Positions 25,033-35,645 of a stretch of DNA of 64,000 nucleotides are shown here, piece by piece (positions within the stretch are counted from its first letter, which is position 1; every line of letters begins with the position of its first letter). Below the pieces are notes generated by a model. The model was given only the letters and a program-made list of their open reading frames with translations, was not told the origin of the DNA and did not search any database. Location of the stretch: positions 42,134,191 to 42,198,190 of the forward strand of contig JAOANR010000013.1 of NCBI GenBank assembly GCA_030278955.1. Direction: 5' to 3'. This stretch comes from Hygrophila difformis. Lineage: Eukaryota > Streptophyta > Magnoliopsida > Lamiales > Acanthaceae. The position numbers and the translations under genes are program-made.

Positions 25033-26219
25033 TTAAGCAAAATTGATAATGAGATGATGTCCGTGGACTCGAAATACCTATTTGTTCCTATAATTCCCCT
25101 AGCATCACCAATTATTTTTATTTATTTATTTTATTTTTAGAAGATAAAGAAATACACGCAAAACACAAATTACGTACTTATTTACGTTTATTGTTTCTAA
25201 GCTAAAGTAATGATGAGAAGATGTGGAAGAGTACTGGAAATAAATTCCCATAACATCATCCAAAATAGTTACCCTTAATTGATTAAGTGATTAATAACTT
25301 AATTAAAATTAGTTACTCCCTCCGTTCTCCAATTGTTGTAACATTTGAAAATTTGACACTATTCACACACGTACTTTAACTTAAAGTTTTATTATAGTTA
25401 TATTAGTTAAAATAGCCAAGTGAAACCTTGTTAGATCGTCTCGTCGAGTAGTTTTTAAATATCGAACTTTTATAATTTTTACTTGTACCGAAATTGAGTT
25501 ATCAATGATTTAAAATGTACACTGGACTGCGTGTAGTGTGGGTCCGTTTCAATTTTTAGAAAAGAGAGGGATTATTTAGCAATTTCAAAACTATATTTTT
25601 TTTAACTACAATAATATGAAATTCAAAATATTATTATTTGCAGCGGATTCAAAAAGAGCTGAGTGTACACTATTTTAAATTATTTTGTCAATTTAAAAAA
25701 AATAGTATTTTATCTCATAATATCTCACAAATTAATTAATTGGTTTAATTTAGCCATTTTGACAAACATAGCATAATGGTATAGTATTTACTTTTTTAGA
25801 AAAAAAAAAAAACAGAACAATAAAATAAAAAAAGATGACATACACATGAATGACATGATGATCGAAATAATACTGGTTTAATCTGAAACTTCTTTTTACT
25901 AATAGTATAGTACTAGATTATTGTGCAACACAGAGCGTAAGTAAATAAAAGAAGGTAAAATTATCAACACCAAAATTTCCTGGTAACAGCAAAAATGTAC
26001 TCCTACTCCGTAACTCGTAAGCAAAAAAGAACATTTTCTTGTATGAAAAATTAGTTTTTTTTTAAAAAAAAATTATTTAAATAGTTGAAATAAATAGTTA
26101 AATGATAGGGTTTAATTCTTTTTATAGAAAATTAATTTGATACTGTAGACAATAAGAACCCATGTAATATGGTCACCCATGTAGTACATATCTTAAAAGA
26201 TAGAAGCTAGTATATCATG
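25033..26219. other. Intergenic, AT-rich
   Basis: No gene. ACTCCCTCCGTTCTCC at about 25,315 resembles the start of a Stowaway-type MITE, but a matching right end was not found. Confidence 0.4.
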
Positions 26220-26625
26220 GGTCTGTTCTGCACGCAGCTTTTGGGAGCTTTTGAGAGCTTTTGGTAGCTTTAGCTTTTATTTCAAAACAAAAGCCCCGTT
26301 CTGCACACTAGCTTTTGGTAGCTTTTGGGAGCTTTTGGAAGCTTCTTTTTAGAAGCTACCTGTAGTAGCGTTAAAAAATAAGCTAGGAGCTTATTTTTGA
26401 ACAATCACAATTTTAACCCAATAACCAACCCACTACCCAATAGTCTGCATAAATATTTGTCCTTTTATGTCATTTCATATATTTTTTCACAGCTACAGCT
26501 AGTTGTACAAAACACCTCAATAGAACTGACAGCTACAGCTCCCACAGCTCCTTACAGCTTCAGCTCCCTACAGCTCCAGCTTGTAGCTACAGCTCACAGC
26601 TACAGCTCTGCGTGCAGAACATACC
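26220..26625. mobile_element. MITE-like element with 18-bp terminal inverted repeats
   Basis: The left end GGTCTGTTCTGCACGCAG and the reverse complement of the right end GGTATGTTCTGCACGCAG differ at one base. Between them are alternating AGCTTTTGG and CAGCTACAGCTC units. No target duplication was recognised and there is no coding sequence. Confidence 0.7.
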
Positions 26626-26859
26626 ATATATTCAACTTTTATAATAAATTTTAGTAGGTAGAATACTATGTTCTACAATTAAAAAAAGACATTATGGGGT
26701 CGTTCTATAGTGATCTAACTAGCTCTAAATATCATTTGTTTAATTCAACATGCAATAATTTTCTTTATTTTACTTTGCTCTTGTTAATTATGTTTTGGTA
26801 AAACATCATTATCTTCTATTTGAATATAAGTTCCGATTATTTGTTAGTACTATGGGGTT

Positions 26860-27000
26860 ATTTTTTGGCGAACCCGAAACCCGAGAAAAGTGTGGTGATA
26901 GCTCATGACACACAAATTTCGAATAGAGGATCGAAAATCGAACCTCCAACCATATGGTTGGAAAGCAGGAACTTGATCACTTGGACAAATCTTTATCCCT
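26860..27000 (-). mobile_element. Diverged tRNA-derived SINE
   Basis: On the minus strand the order is a GTCCAAGTGATCAAG-like A-box region, then CCAACCATATGGTTGG, then GGTTCGATTTTCGATCC (B-box), as in the better preserved copy at 27,330-27,507. Borders are approximate. Confidence 0.5.
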
Positions 27001-27329
27001 ACTATGGGATTATTATTTTTTTGGCTTGACTACTATGGGATTATTTTTTTTGGAAAGCAACTATGGGGTTATTTGAATATAAGTTCCGATTTTTATTTTT
27101 ATTTTTTTTTAAAAAAATCGTTCTTATATTTGTAATTCCGTATTAACAGTATTTATTACTAATTCATAGTACATTCAAATATCATATTATTTTTCCAATG
27201 TAGCATGAGGATACCCGATATTTAAAAAAATATTATATTAAGGCTTTAAAATGTAGCAACTTAAATAATTAAGGTATAAAAATTGTCTTCATGAGTGTGG
27301 AAAATTATTTTGTAGCTGCACATATATGG

Positions 27330-27507
27330 GGTTATTTTTTTGATAAACAGTGACTCTCATGTGTCGGCAAAGGTGTGTGGGAGCCCAAACCACACAAATT
27401 ACAAAGGGGGATAAAGGGGAGGGATAGGGGATTGGGTGGGGATCGAACCCCCAACCTATGGTTGGGAGAATGGAGACTTGACCGTTAGAGTAAGTCCCCA
27501 ACCCCAT
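27330..27507 (-). mobile_element. tRNA-derived SINE
   Basis: The minus strand begins GGGGTTGGGGACTTACTCTA, then GGTCAAGTCTCC (A-box region) and GGGGGTTCGATCCCCACCC (B-box), and continues into a GC-rich body ending in a T/A-rich tail. This is the arrangement of internal pol III promoters in plant SINEs. A relative in the opposite orientation lies near 33,001. Confidence 0.65.
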
Positions 27508-27577
27508 ATATGACGTTATTTTTTTGGATGAGCATATATGGGGTTATTTGAATATAAGACTTTATTTTTTTTTCTTC

Positions 27578-27604
27578 TATATATATATATATATATATAT
27601 ATAT
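27578..27604. repeat. (TA)n microsatellite
   Basis: A pure TA run inside AT-rich DNA. Confidence 0.9.
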
Positions 27605-28081
27605 TTACTTTTTAAAGAAGAGGATGGATTGGTCAAAGCACAGCTGTTCGTAAGTTTTGTTTCCAGTGGGAATACAATATAGTAGTAGTAGTAGTAGTAC
27701 ATAGAAAGTGAAAAATGGGATTAAAGTTTTTAAATTAAATACTGCTAGTAGTAGATAAAATCCAAACACGTGAAGTTCATTTATTTATGATATGAGTGCT
27801 AAACCTTATAAATGAATTAATTGGTAGAATGAGCAGGGTGTCAATTTTGGACACGATCTGAAAATACGAACCCAACCGATACGAACTCGATGCAGTTTTG
27901 GATTTTTTGGGTTTAGTCGTTTTTGGTTTCTCTAATCCGAAATTCAGCCTAAAAATTTTTAGGTCTTGTTCGGGTTTGATATTTCAAGTTCATTTCGGGT
28001 TTCGGGTCGTGTTCGGGATTACATATTTTGTGTTATACCATTATTAACACCTGACACGAACACGACCCGAACCTGTGAAAC

Positions 28082-28698
28082 TGTTAACAGAGCAAAAATA
28101 TTGAAGGCCCATCCCTATTAGTCCAATATTGAAGGTCCATTTATTGATGTAGAGTGTTCAACCCAATTGGTGAAAATATATCCGGAAGAGAGGACGCACT
28201 TTCAAAAGGCCCAATCTATTTTTCTTGGCTCGGTCCAATTCAAGATTTATCCGGATAATGACCAAGGGAAGCTGGGTAACAAGGGAGTGATGAGAACCAT
28301 CAACCCTCCCAAGCTGTCAATCCTCAAGCCGCCATCCTCTCGCGTGAGCCGTATGCCGCCATCCTCTCGCGTGCGCCGTATGTGTCACAGAAGTCAAGGT
28401 GGACGGCGCCATCACGCGTCTCAGCAAGGGAGGGTGTCAGTCCCCCTCTCTATGAAAGGAGGAAGAGACACACTCCAGAGGGCATCCACACACCCCCAAG
28501 AGGAATCGCACTTTCATTATCTTTACTTTATGCTATTTCCTTTCTGCAAGTTTTCTTTCGTGTTTTTCCATTCTGCAATTTTTCATTCCTTTACAGCTTT
28601 CTTATTTTCGTGTAATTTCTTTCTGCAATTCTTGTAATCCTTTTGATACCCATCAATCAAAAAAGAGGTTTCTCCCTCAAAGAATTTCTTGGTTAACA
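28082..28698 (+). repeat. 5' LTR
   Basis: 617 bp. The likely TATA box is altered to TATGAAAG (28451-28458), whereas the 3' LTR has TATAAAAG at the matching place. Confidence 0.93.
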
Positions 28699-28930
28699 AA
28701 TTGGCACGCCCAGTGGGACACGAAGTGGAAACCATATCCGCTTGGAAGTGTATGCAACTTAGATCTGGACGAGTAGTAAGGGACTTAACACAAAGATTTG
28801 GAGAAATGTCGCTACATAAAGAAACTCCAGTAAGAACACCGTCTGAGAACGTCGATAATACGGCGACTACCTCCCAACCACCGCAGGGGATGATGCAAGT
28901 CCAACCTTTTCGGAACAAATACGGCTATCG

Positions 28931-30538
28931 ATGACCGAATCGATGGCTGAATTCATGCCTTTACTTACGAGGCACCTTATGGATGTATTGCGGCCTGCCA
29001 TGGCCGATCAAACTGACAGGATATGTGGATCCCTGCGTACTCCACAAGAGGGATATATCCCTACAAATGGCATGAATATGTCACCAAGCGTTACAGGACC
29101 GTATGGCGGTCTACAAAAGACTTGGGGGACAACTTTTGGCCAGCCATCACTCTCCGAGTTTGGAGCACCACCTCCCATGATGTATGCTCCATCAGGATAC
29201 TTGATGGCATCTAGCGTTGTTCCGATACAGCCATTTGGAGTGGCGGCTCCCATCCCACAGGCCGCCATTCATAATCTAGGTGCTGGAGGAGGACACATGC
29301 AACCTCAGGTCACCAACATACCTTTGGTGGCCAACATGCCTCAGGCCGCCATGCAGCAGGCCTCCAGCCCACACCTGGCCGCCGTGCAGCATCAGGCCTC
29401 CAGTCCACACCAGGCCGCCATGCAGCATCAGGCCTCCAGCCCACACCTGGCCGCCGTGCAGCATCAGGCCTCCAGTCCACACCAGGCCGCCATGCAGCAT
29501 CAGGCCTCCAACCCACACCTGGCCGCCGTGCAGCATCAGGCCTCCAGTTCACACCTGGCCGCCGTGCAGCATCAGGCCTCCAGTCCACATCCGGCCGCCA
29601 TACCGCATCAGGCCGCCAGTTCACACCCGACCATGCAACATTAGGCCATGGCCGCCAGTCCACACCCGGCCGCCATGCAGCATCAGTCCACCAGTTCACA
29701 TCCGGCCGCCATGCAGCATCACGCCGCTAGTCCATACCCGGCCGCCATGCAGCATCATGCCACCAACCATTTCCAGGCCGCCATGCCTCCTATACAGATG
29801 CCCGTGGTGTCACCCGAGTTGTTGGCAGATATGATGCAACAGCACTTCGGGATTCAATTAAGACCGATGGAACGACCCACATACAGGAAACCATACCCAG
29901 AATGGGTAGACACTATGCAGCCTTATCCTAGAGGCTTCAAAATGCCCGAGTTCACCACATTTTCGGGAGACGACGGCATGTCCACAGTAGAACATGTGGG
30001 CAGGTTCACTGCTCAGTGTGGCGAAGCAGCGGCCAACGATTGGCTGAAGCTAAGACTGTTCAGCTCATCTCTGACTGGACCCGCATTTGCTTGGTTTGCT
30101 TCCTTGCGGCCTAATTCAATTCAGAATTGGGCTGATCTCGAGCGGGCGTTTCATGACAGGTTCTACACTCCCCTGTCACAGGTTAGTCTTGCAGATCTCA
30201 CTAACGCTAAACAATTTGCCGATGAAACGGCAAGTGCTTTTATTAACAGATTGCAATGCCTCAAATGCCGATGTACTATGGCAATTCCGGATAAAGAAAT
30301 AGCCAATATAGCAGTGGCTAACATGTTACCGAAATTAAAAGAACATTTAATTGTGCAGGATGCAACTGACCTTGCCCAGCTGGCCGAGAGAGCGGCCCGC
30401 TTGGAAAAGTTCTTTGAGGAACAAGATGAGAAGCGTCTACCTATACACGGGACTCGTTTTGAGAAATTGAAACACGAGAAAGACGAACCAAGGGTGGTGG
30501 CCAATGTAGTAACCTTGGGTGATAAAAACCCTGGGTAG
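28931..30538 (+). pseudogene. Retrotransposon gag gene, interrupted
   Basis: Two in-phase blocks, 28931-29644 and 29648-30538, are separated by a single TAG at 29642-29644. The first has an N-terminal segment, then about a dozen copies of a unit like HQASSPHLAAVQ rich in His, Gln, Ala and Ser. The second continues the repeat and carries the conserved gag core: MPEFTTFSGDDG, then WLKLRLFSSSLTGPAFAWF and ADLERAFHDRFY, typical of the Retrotrans_gag domain. A further frame just upstream (about 28740-28934, with CMQLRSGRVVRD) overlaps the ATG and may be the true N-terminus, shifted by one base. Gag would form the cytoplasmic RNA-packaging particle. No zinc knuckle is visible and no pol follows. 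Confidence 0.85.
29340..29770 (+). repeat. Tandem repeat in gag
   Basis: Imperfect 36-bp and 72-bp units built on CATCAGGCCTCCAGTCCACA and GGCCGCCATGCAG. The repeat keeps all six frames largely open, which explains the long overlapping frames on both strands. Confidence 0.9.
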
Positions 30539-30539
30539 T

Positions 30540-31440
30540 GGCCCTGGAACGCAGTCAACAGCGGCCTTGAAGGCCGAGTAGTCGGTGACTGAGGACGACG
30601 CTCGGGGATGACGGCCCTCCGGAAGAAGGAGATGGCGGCCTCGGACGAAGGCGGCAGTCAAGGCGGTGGCGGCCTTCCAGACGACAGTGGCGGCCAAACG
30701 CACGCAAGGTGGCGGCCTCCGAGGATAAGTGGCGGTCTTCGGCGAAGTGGCGCTGAGCAGGCCGCATGACTAGCTGAGCAGGCTGCATGACTGGCTGAGC
30801 AGGCCGCATGATCGGCTGAGCAGGCCGCATGATCAAATGAGCAGGCCGCATGACTAGCTGAGCAAGCCGCATGATCGGCTGAGCAGGTTGCATGGTTTGC
30901 TGATCAGGCTGCATGATGCCAGGCTGACTGGAGGCTCTTGAAGAAGAGTGGCGGCCTTGTGATAAACAAAAAAAAAAAAGGGCCATGCAAAGTGGCGGCC
31001 TTGCCACAAAAAAGTAAGTGGCGGCCTTACCACAAAAAAGTGAGTGGCGGCCATATGCTAATAATTTTTTTTTTAAAAAAAATGTTGTGAGTTGCGGCCA
31101 TGTACTAATAATTTAAAAAAAAAAAAAAAATGGCATGCATGCGGCATGCAAAAAGTGGCAGGAGGCCACCATTCAATTTCACCAATAGGCCGCCCATTCA
31201 TTGCATTAAAAAAAAAAAAAGAAGTCCAAGTTGGCGGCTTGGAAGCAAGGTGGCGGCCTATAATTTTTTGAAGTTGGCGGCATCATGTTATCATGTAATG
31301 TGTTATCATGCACATGTGTTATCATCAAATGTGACAGCCGCCATCATTATTTAAAATAAAAAAAAGGGTTGCCGACGGCGGCATTAGAAAAATATATGCG
31401 CAATTTCAGTCTCAATTCCATCGACTAAAAGCGCAAGGGG
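30540..31440. other. Element interior with GCGGCC-rich repeats
   Basis: After gag the interior has short tandem units (for example GAGCAGGCCGCATGA at 30,760-30,920) and repeated GTGGCGGCC words, then poly-A tracts. No enzyme domain is readable. Confidence 0.6.
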
Positions 31441-31446
31441 GGCATC

Positions 31447-32064
31447 TGTTAACAGAGCAAAAATATTGAAGGCCCATCCCTATTAGTCCAATATTGAAGG
31501 TCCATTTATTGATGTAGAGTGTTCAACCCAATTGGTGAAAATATATCCGGAAGAGATGACACACTTTCAAAAGGCCCAATCTATTTTTCTTGGCTCGGTC
31601 CAATTCAAGATTTATCCGGATAACGACCAAGGGAAGCTGGGTAACAAGGGAGTGATGAGAACCATCAACCCTCCCAAGCTGTCAATCCTCAAGCCGCCAT
31701 CCTCTCGCGTGCGCCGTATGCCGCCATCCTCTCGCGTGCGCCGTATGTGTCACAGAAGTCAAGGTGGACGGCGCCATCACGCGTCTCAGCAAGGGAGGGT
31801 GTCAGTCCCCCTCTCTATAAAAGGAGGAAGAGACACACTCCAGAGGGCATCCACACACCCCCAAGAGGAATCGCACTTTCATTATCTTTACTTTATGCTA
31901 TTTCCTTTCTGCAAGTTTTCTTTCGTGTTTTTCCATTCTGCAATTTTTCATTCCTTTACAGCTTTTTTATTTTCGTGTAATTCCTTTCTGCAATTCTTGT
32001 AATCCTTTTGATACCCATCAATCAAAAAAAGAGGTTTCTCCCTCAAAGAATTTCTTGGTTAACA
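31447..32064 (+). repeat. 3' LTR
   Basis: 618 bp, keeping the TATAAAAG box at 31816-31823. Confidence 0.93.
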
Positions 32065-32147
32065 GAAACCTGAAATACGGCCCGACTAACCTGACCGAAA
32101 CACGACACGAACACGACCCGAAACATGAAATTGACACCCATTGAGCA

Positions 32148-33543
32148 TAATATAGTTCCTCTATTTTCAAAATATTTCATTTACACCCTATTTCCTTAGT
32201 AATTTTGATTTAATTTTTTGGGATATCTATCTATATATATATATATAAAATATAATCGAGTGAGATATTGGATTCGACTAATCACCTAATTTTAGAATAT
32301 AAGTATAATTTTTTACTTATATTTAATTTAAATTATTAATAATTAAAAATGTCATTCGAATTATGTAAAAACTAAAAACGAAGCAATTATATTCAAATAC
32401 AAGTAGCATGTGAAAATGTGAGCTGGAATGGATCCATTTAGAAATGAGATAAGGTTCATTAATATCAATCTCTACCAACTCAGAGATTTCTCCAATCCCA
32501 CCTCATGAATAAAAAATTATGAGATAAATAATTTCAAAGATCTACTTTGAGGGATCTATTTATATTACATCTAATAGTAAATTAAAAGCATAGTTCCAAG
32601 AGAGGGATCTGTTTACACCAATAATAGAAGATAATTCAGAAATAAAAGTTTAACTATAACACATTCTTTATACTTCAGTATAAAATTATTTATTACTTAC
32701 TTCACTGAGCCTTTGATTAAATGGTATAAGCTTACCAAGAAAAAATGGTACCTTGGTATATAGTGGATGCTTTGAATATACAGGTACAAATAATTTAATC
32801 ACATTTATCATTAAGTTAACAGTACCTTGGTATATAGTGGTACTAGTTCTTAACAAAAGAAAATAACTTTATAATTATTTTTCGTATTCTTATTTCCTCT
32901 CATTTAGCATTAAAGTAATTTATATTTTTATCATCTAATGATTGATATTCTCATACTTTTAAATTTAGCCCATGTTATCCAATAAGCCGTATAATTGTAA
33001 TTGGGGTTGGGGACTTAGTGGTCAAGTCCCCGACTTGTTCGAATCCCCACCCTGCCCTCTATTCATTCCCTTTGTAATTTATGCCATAGACTTCCACCAC
33101 CTCCTTCCCAAACCTTCAAATGGCTCCTCAAAAGAGAGAGAGGGGAAAAAAAGGCTTAATTTTCTTAAGCAAGCTCTCGATATCCTTGTAGAAGAAAGTA
33201 CCTATTCATCTATAACTCGAAAGATCATTTTTTGACCATAAAAGAGGCTAATAAATTCCTTTCATTCACTCAAAAATAAGCCATAATTCCTAGTCTGTAT
33301 AGACTATGTAAGCAAAAAAAAAAAAAAAGCCGTAATTTGTGTGTCTTTTTTGTACATGCTTAATTTGTTTTATATTAAGTGCTTTAGCAACTCATGGTTT
33401 TATTAAATTGCAAAACATAGTGGATGCAAAATTGAATTGTTATTATTATCATGACTAGAGATCCCAGTCGAAAATAAATAAAGACCCAAACCATGTGGCA
33501 GATATGAGATATGGAAATCGAGCAGAACGCGTTATTTATTATG

Positions 33544-33575
<32 letters not shown>

Positions 33576-34545
33576 GGCGGAATGGGGAAGACCATTATCT
33601 AAAATAACTCAAAATAATTACATTAAAATCTATACACAAAACTACAATAGTAAGAAAAAACTATACAGAAATTTGATCTTTACACATATACCTCTCCAAC
33701 TTTTGACATATCTGCTAAGTCTTTACAATTAGGCTGTGCAATCTAACAGTGTCTTAGAATGTGCGTTCCTCTGGTCTTTACAATTATGGAGTTATTACAT
33801 ATACTTTTTTTGTAAAAGTAATTTATTTGTAAAGTTCGGGTTGGATCGTAGCACCGCTGCCATTTTGCCCTCTAAAACTCAAACAAATCTATCTAAACTC
33901 AAAGTTGGTCTACCATTTTGGACTTGAAATGAAAGTCATCACAAAATGCTACTCCCACTTGTTGAGAAAGAATATAAATTTACCAAAATAACCTTGGATA
34001 ATGAATGAATTGATGGGATTGGAGAGAGAAAAAAAAAATTGTATAGAAAAGTAAGGTGATAAATATGTGATGATTATTATTGGCCTGTTGGGGTATAAGA
34101 AATACATTGACCCTGCAGATCCAAAAAAGTAGTGCATAAATGTTACCAAAAGAAATACTGTATGCACTATCCACCGGTTGTAAGTTGACAAAGTTTAGTC
34201 TATATATATATATATTTTTAATCATCTAGTATTGAATTCAATAATGAGAAGGGCATGGCAAAAAATATCATTATTTTATTCTTAGCACATCGTCGCTGAA
34301 TAAATAATCCGACCAACTCAGCAGATTGACAAACTTTTATTTTCGAGTTTCAAGGCAGCTATCCAAACTCTAATTCAAATAAAAATAGTATTGATCAAAC
34401 TAAAAAATAAACCACTTTTAACCCTACACAAGTGCACCCTGCGGTATTGATATTGACACACTATCTTTTGTCATTCATACGATACTCTGGTAAACGTTAT
34501 CAAGCTCGAAGGAATTTTGGTGATTCATATGAACATATATATTTT
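32148..34545. other. Intergenic, AT-rich, one SINE
   Basis: No gene recognised. It contains a SINE (33,001-33,130), a poly-T run (33,547-33,575) and short microsatellites. Confidence 0.4.
33001..33130 (+). mobile_element. tRNA-derived SINE
   Basis: Begins TTGGGGTTGGGGACTTAGTG, then GGTCAAGTCCCC and TTCGAATCCCCACCC (B-box), as in the minus-strand copy at 27,330-27,507. The 3' border is uncertain. Confidence 0.55.
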
Positions 34546-35171
34546 GGGATTGGTTGCGGTGCAATCAAGAAGATCCGCAGCACATTAAGGTACCAATCCC
34601 CATCGTTGATTTAAAATTCAACGGTTCAAAATGTAAAAGGGTAAAGTTGTCCAAAAAATGTATAACGGTCAAGTTGCTGAAATACACGTAGGGTGTTATC
34701 GCTGAAAATATTGTGGCATGTCGCTGAAATACACAATAGTCTGTCGCTGAAATACACACATCACGTCGCTGAAATATGTACAGCTCGTCGCTGAAATATG
34801 TTAAACCAAAGAATTGGAGTTTCAACGTATATGAAGTCGCTGAAATGAATATTATCAAGTCGCTGAAAAATACTATAGCATGTCGCTGAAATATACTATA
34901 TTGCATCGCTGAAATATACTATGATTCGTCGCTGAAATATATAAGAGCTGCGCTGAAAATATTATGTTCGTCGCTGAAATATAAACAAATCGCTGAAATG
35001 TATATAAATTGTCGCTGAAATGTACTAACAATATTTTGGAGTAATATGACAAAATTACTTTATTTTTACTCTTTAAGTTAATCTCAATCGTTGATTAACT
35101 ATATGAATCAACGGTCGGGAAAGGCCGCAGTACATCAAGACAAATATCTTGATTGCACCGTAACTTTTTTC
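34546..35171 (-). mobile_element. Non-autonomous derivative of the window's MULE
   Basis: This 626-bp element has ends of the same type as the 12 kb MULE at 42,690-54,648: both termini contain GTTRCGGTGCAATCAAGA, followed by a TTAATGTGCTGCGG-like or TTGATGTACTGCGG word. Its left subterminal part (AAAAGGGTAAAGTTGTCC) matches the right end of the big element, and its right part (complement of CGATTGAGATTAACT) matches the left end, so it lies in the opposite orientation. The interior is almost only tandem TCGCTGAAA motifs. No coding capacity and no matching 9-bp duplication was found. Confidence 0.85.
34672..35023 (-). repeat. TTTCAGCGA motif array in the small MULE
   Basis: About 15 copies of TCGCTGAAA (complement TTTCAGCGA), some with one mismatch, spaced roughly 15-35 bp and usually followed by TATAC or TACAC. 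All copies point the same way. Confidence 0.9.
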
Positions 35172-35645
35172 TACAAAGAGTGCACCCCTTCTGCCTCTCT
35201 CACCTTTCACCAAATTCCAAACCTTAGTCAACAATAATACTTAAATAAGTATTACCCTTAAGTCCTTAACAGGCAGCAGGATCTTTTCCATGATCACAGC
35301 TTTTCGCGAAAACACAAGAAAAGTATCCCACCACAATCTCCAGTGTCATAATTTTGGACAACACCTACCTATCCATGGGCATTATTTCATCCTCCAACCC
35401 AATGGTTTCCTCTGTCACTTGGCATTAAATATGCCAATGAAAACAACTGTTTACTTTTCTCCATTATTATACGTCTACACATGGGGGTCTTCACACTCCA
35501 CTCCACTTTCCCTGACTAGTTTCTATTTATACATTCCCCACGCCCTCTACCCACCCCCCCCCCCCCCCCCCCAATAGTCTCCACTTGCAAATTTTACTGG
35601 CCAAACTTCGTCCTTGACCTTGAACACGACAGGAGGCAGAGGGAT
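35172..35645 (+). promoter_or_regulatory. LOX6 upstream region
   Basis: The 474 bp before the lipoxygenase start contain a TATTTATA box at about 35,524-35,531, about 115 bp before the ATG, and a C run (35,555-35,572) between them. Promoter function is inferred from position. Confidence 0.4.

Larger units (their letters stand above)
28082..32064 (+). mobile_element. Gag-only LTR retrotransposon (TR-GAG/LARD type)
   Basis: Two LTRs (28082-28698 and 31447-32064) start TGTTAACAG and end TTGGTTAACA, and GAAAC flanks both sides (28077-28081 and 32065-32069). After the left LTR comes TTGGCACGCCCAGTGGGAC, a primer-site sequence seen in plant gypsy-like elements; before the right LTR is the purine tract GCAAGGGGGGCATC. 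By eye the LTRs differ at about 8 positions over about 617 bp, so the insertion is fairly young. The interior holds a gag-like gene but no protease, reverse transcriptase, RNase H or integrase, so the element depends on a partner. It is nested in a hAT-like MITE. Confidence 0.93.
27836..32139. mobile_element. hAT-like MITE split by an LTR element
   Basis: The ends are GGGTGTCAATTT (27836) and its complement AAATTGACACCC (ending 32139). Flanking 8-bp sequences AATGAGCA (27828-27835) and ATTGAGCA (32140-32147) match at 7 of 8 bases, as expected for a hAT target duplication. Without the nested LTR element (28082-32064 plus its 5-bp duplication) the MITE is about 0.3 kb and contains repeated CGACCCGAA/CGTGTTCGGG words. 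No transposase is present. Confidence 0.7.

Noticed and set aside
27330..27507. tRNA gene
   Set aside because: A- and B-box words are present, but no cloverleaf with acceptor stem can be drawn and it continues into a SINE body.
29276..29834. Long frames on both strands overlapping gag
   Set aside because: They result from the 36/72-bp tandem repeat lacking stops in all frames; only the frame leading into the gag core is meaningful.
34672..35023. Regular short repeats with unique spacers, resembling a CRISPR array
   Set aside because: The motif is only 9-12 bp, spacers vary in length, the host is a plant, and the array lies within MULE-type terminal repeats that share ends with the 12 kb element.
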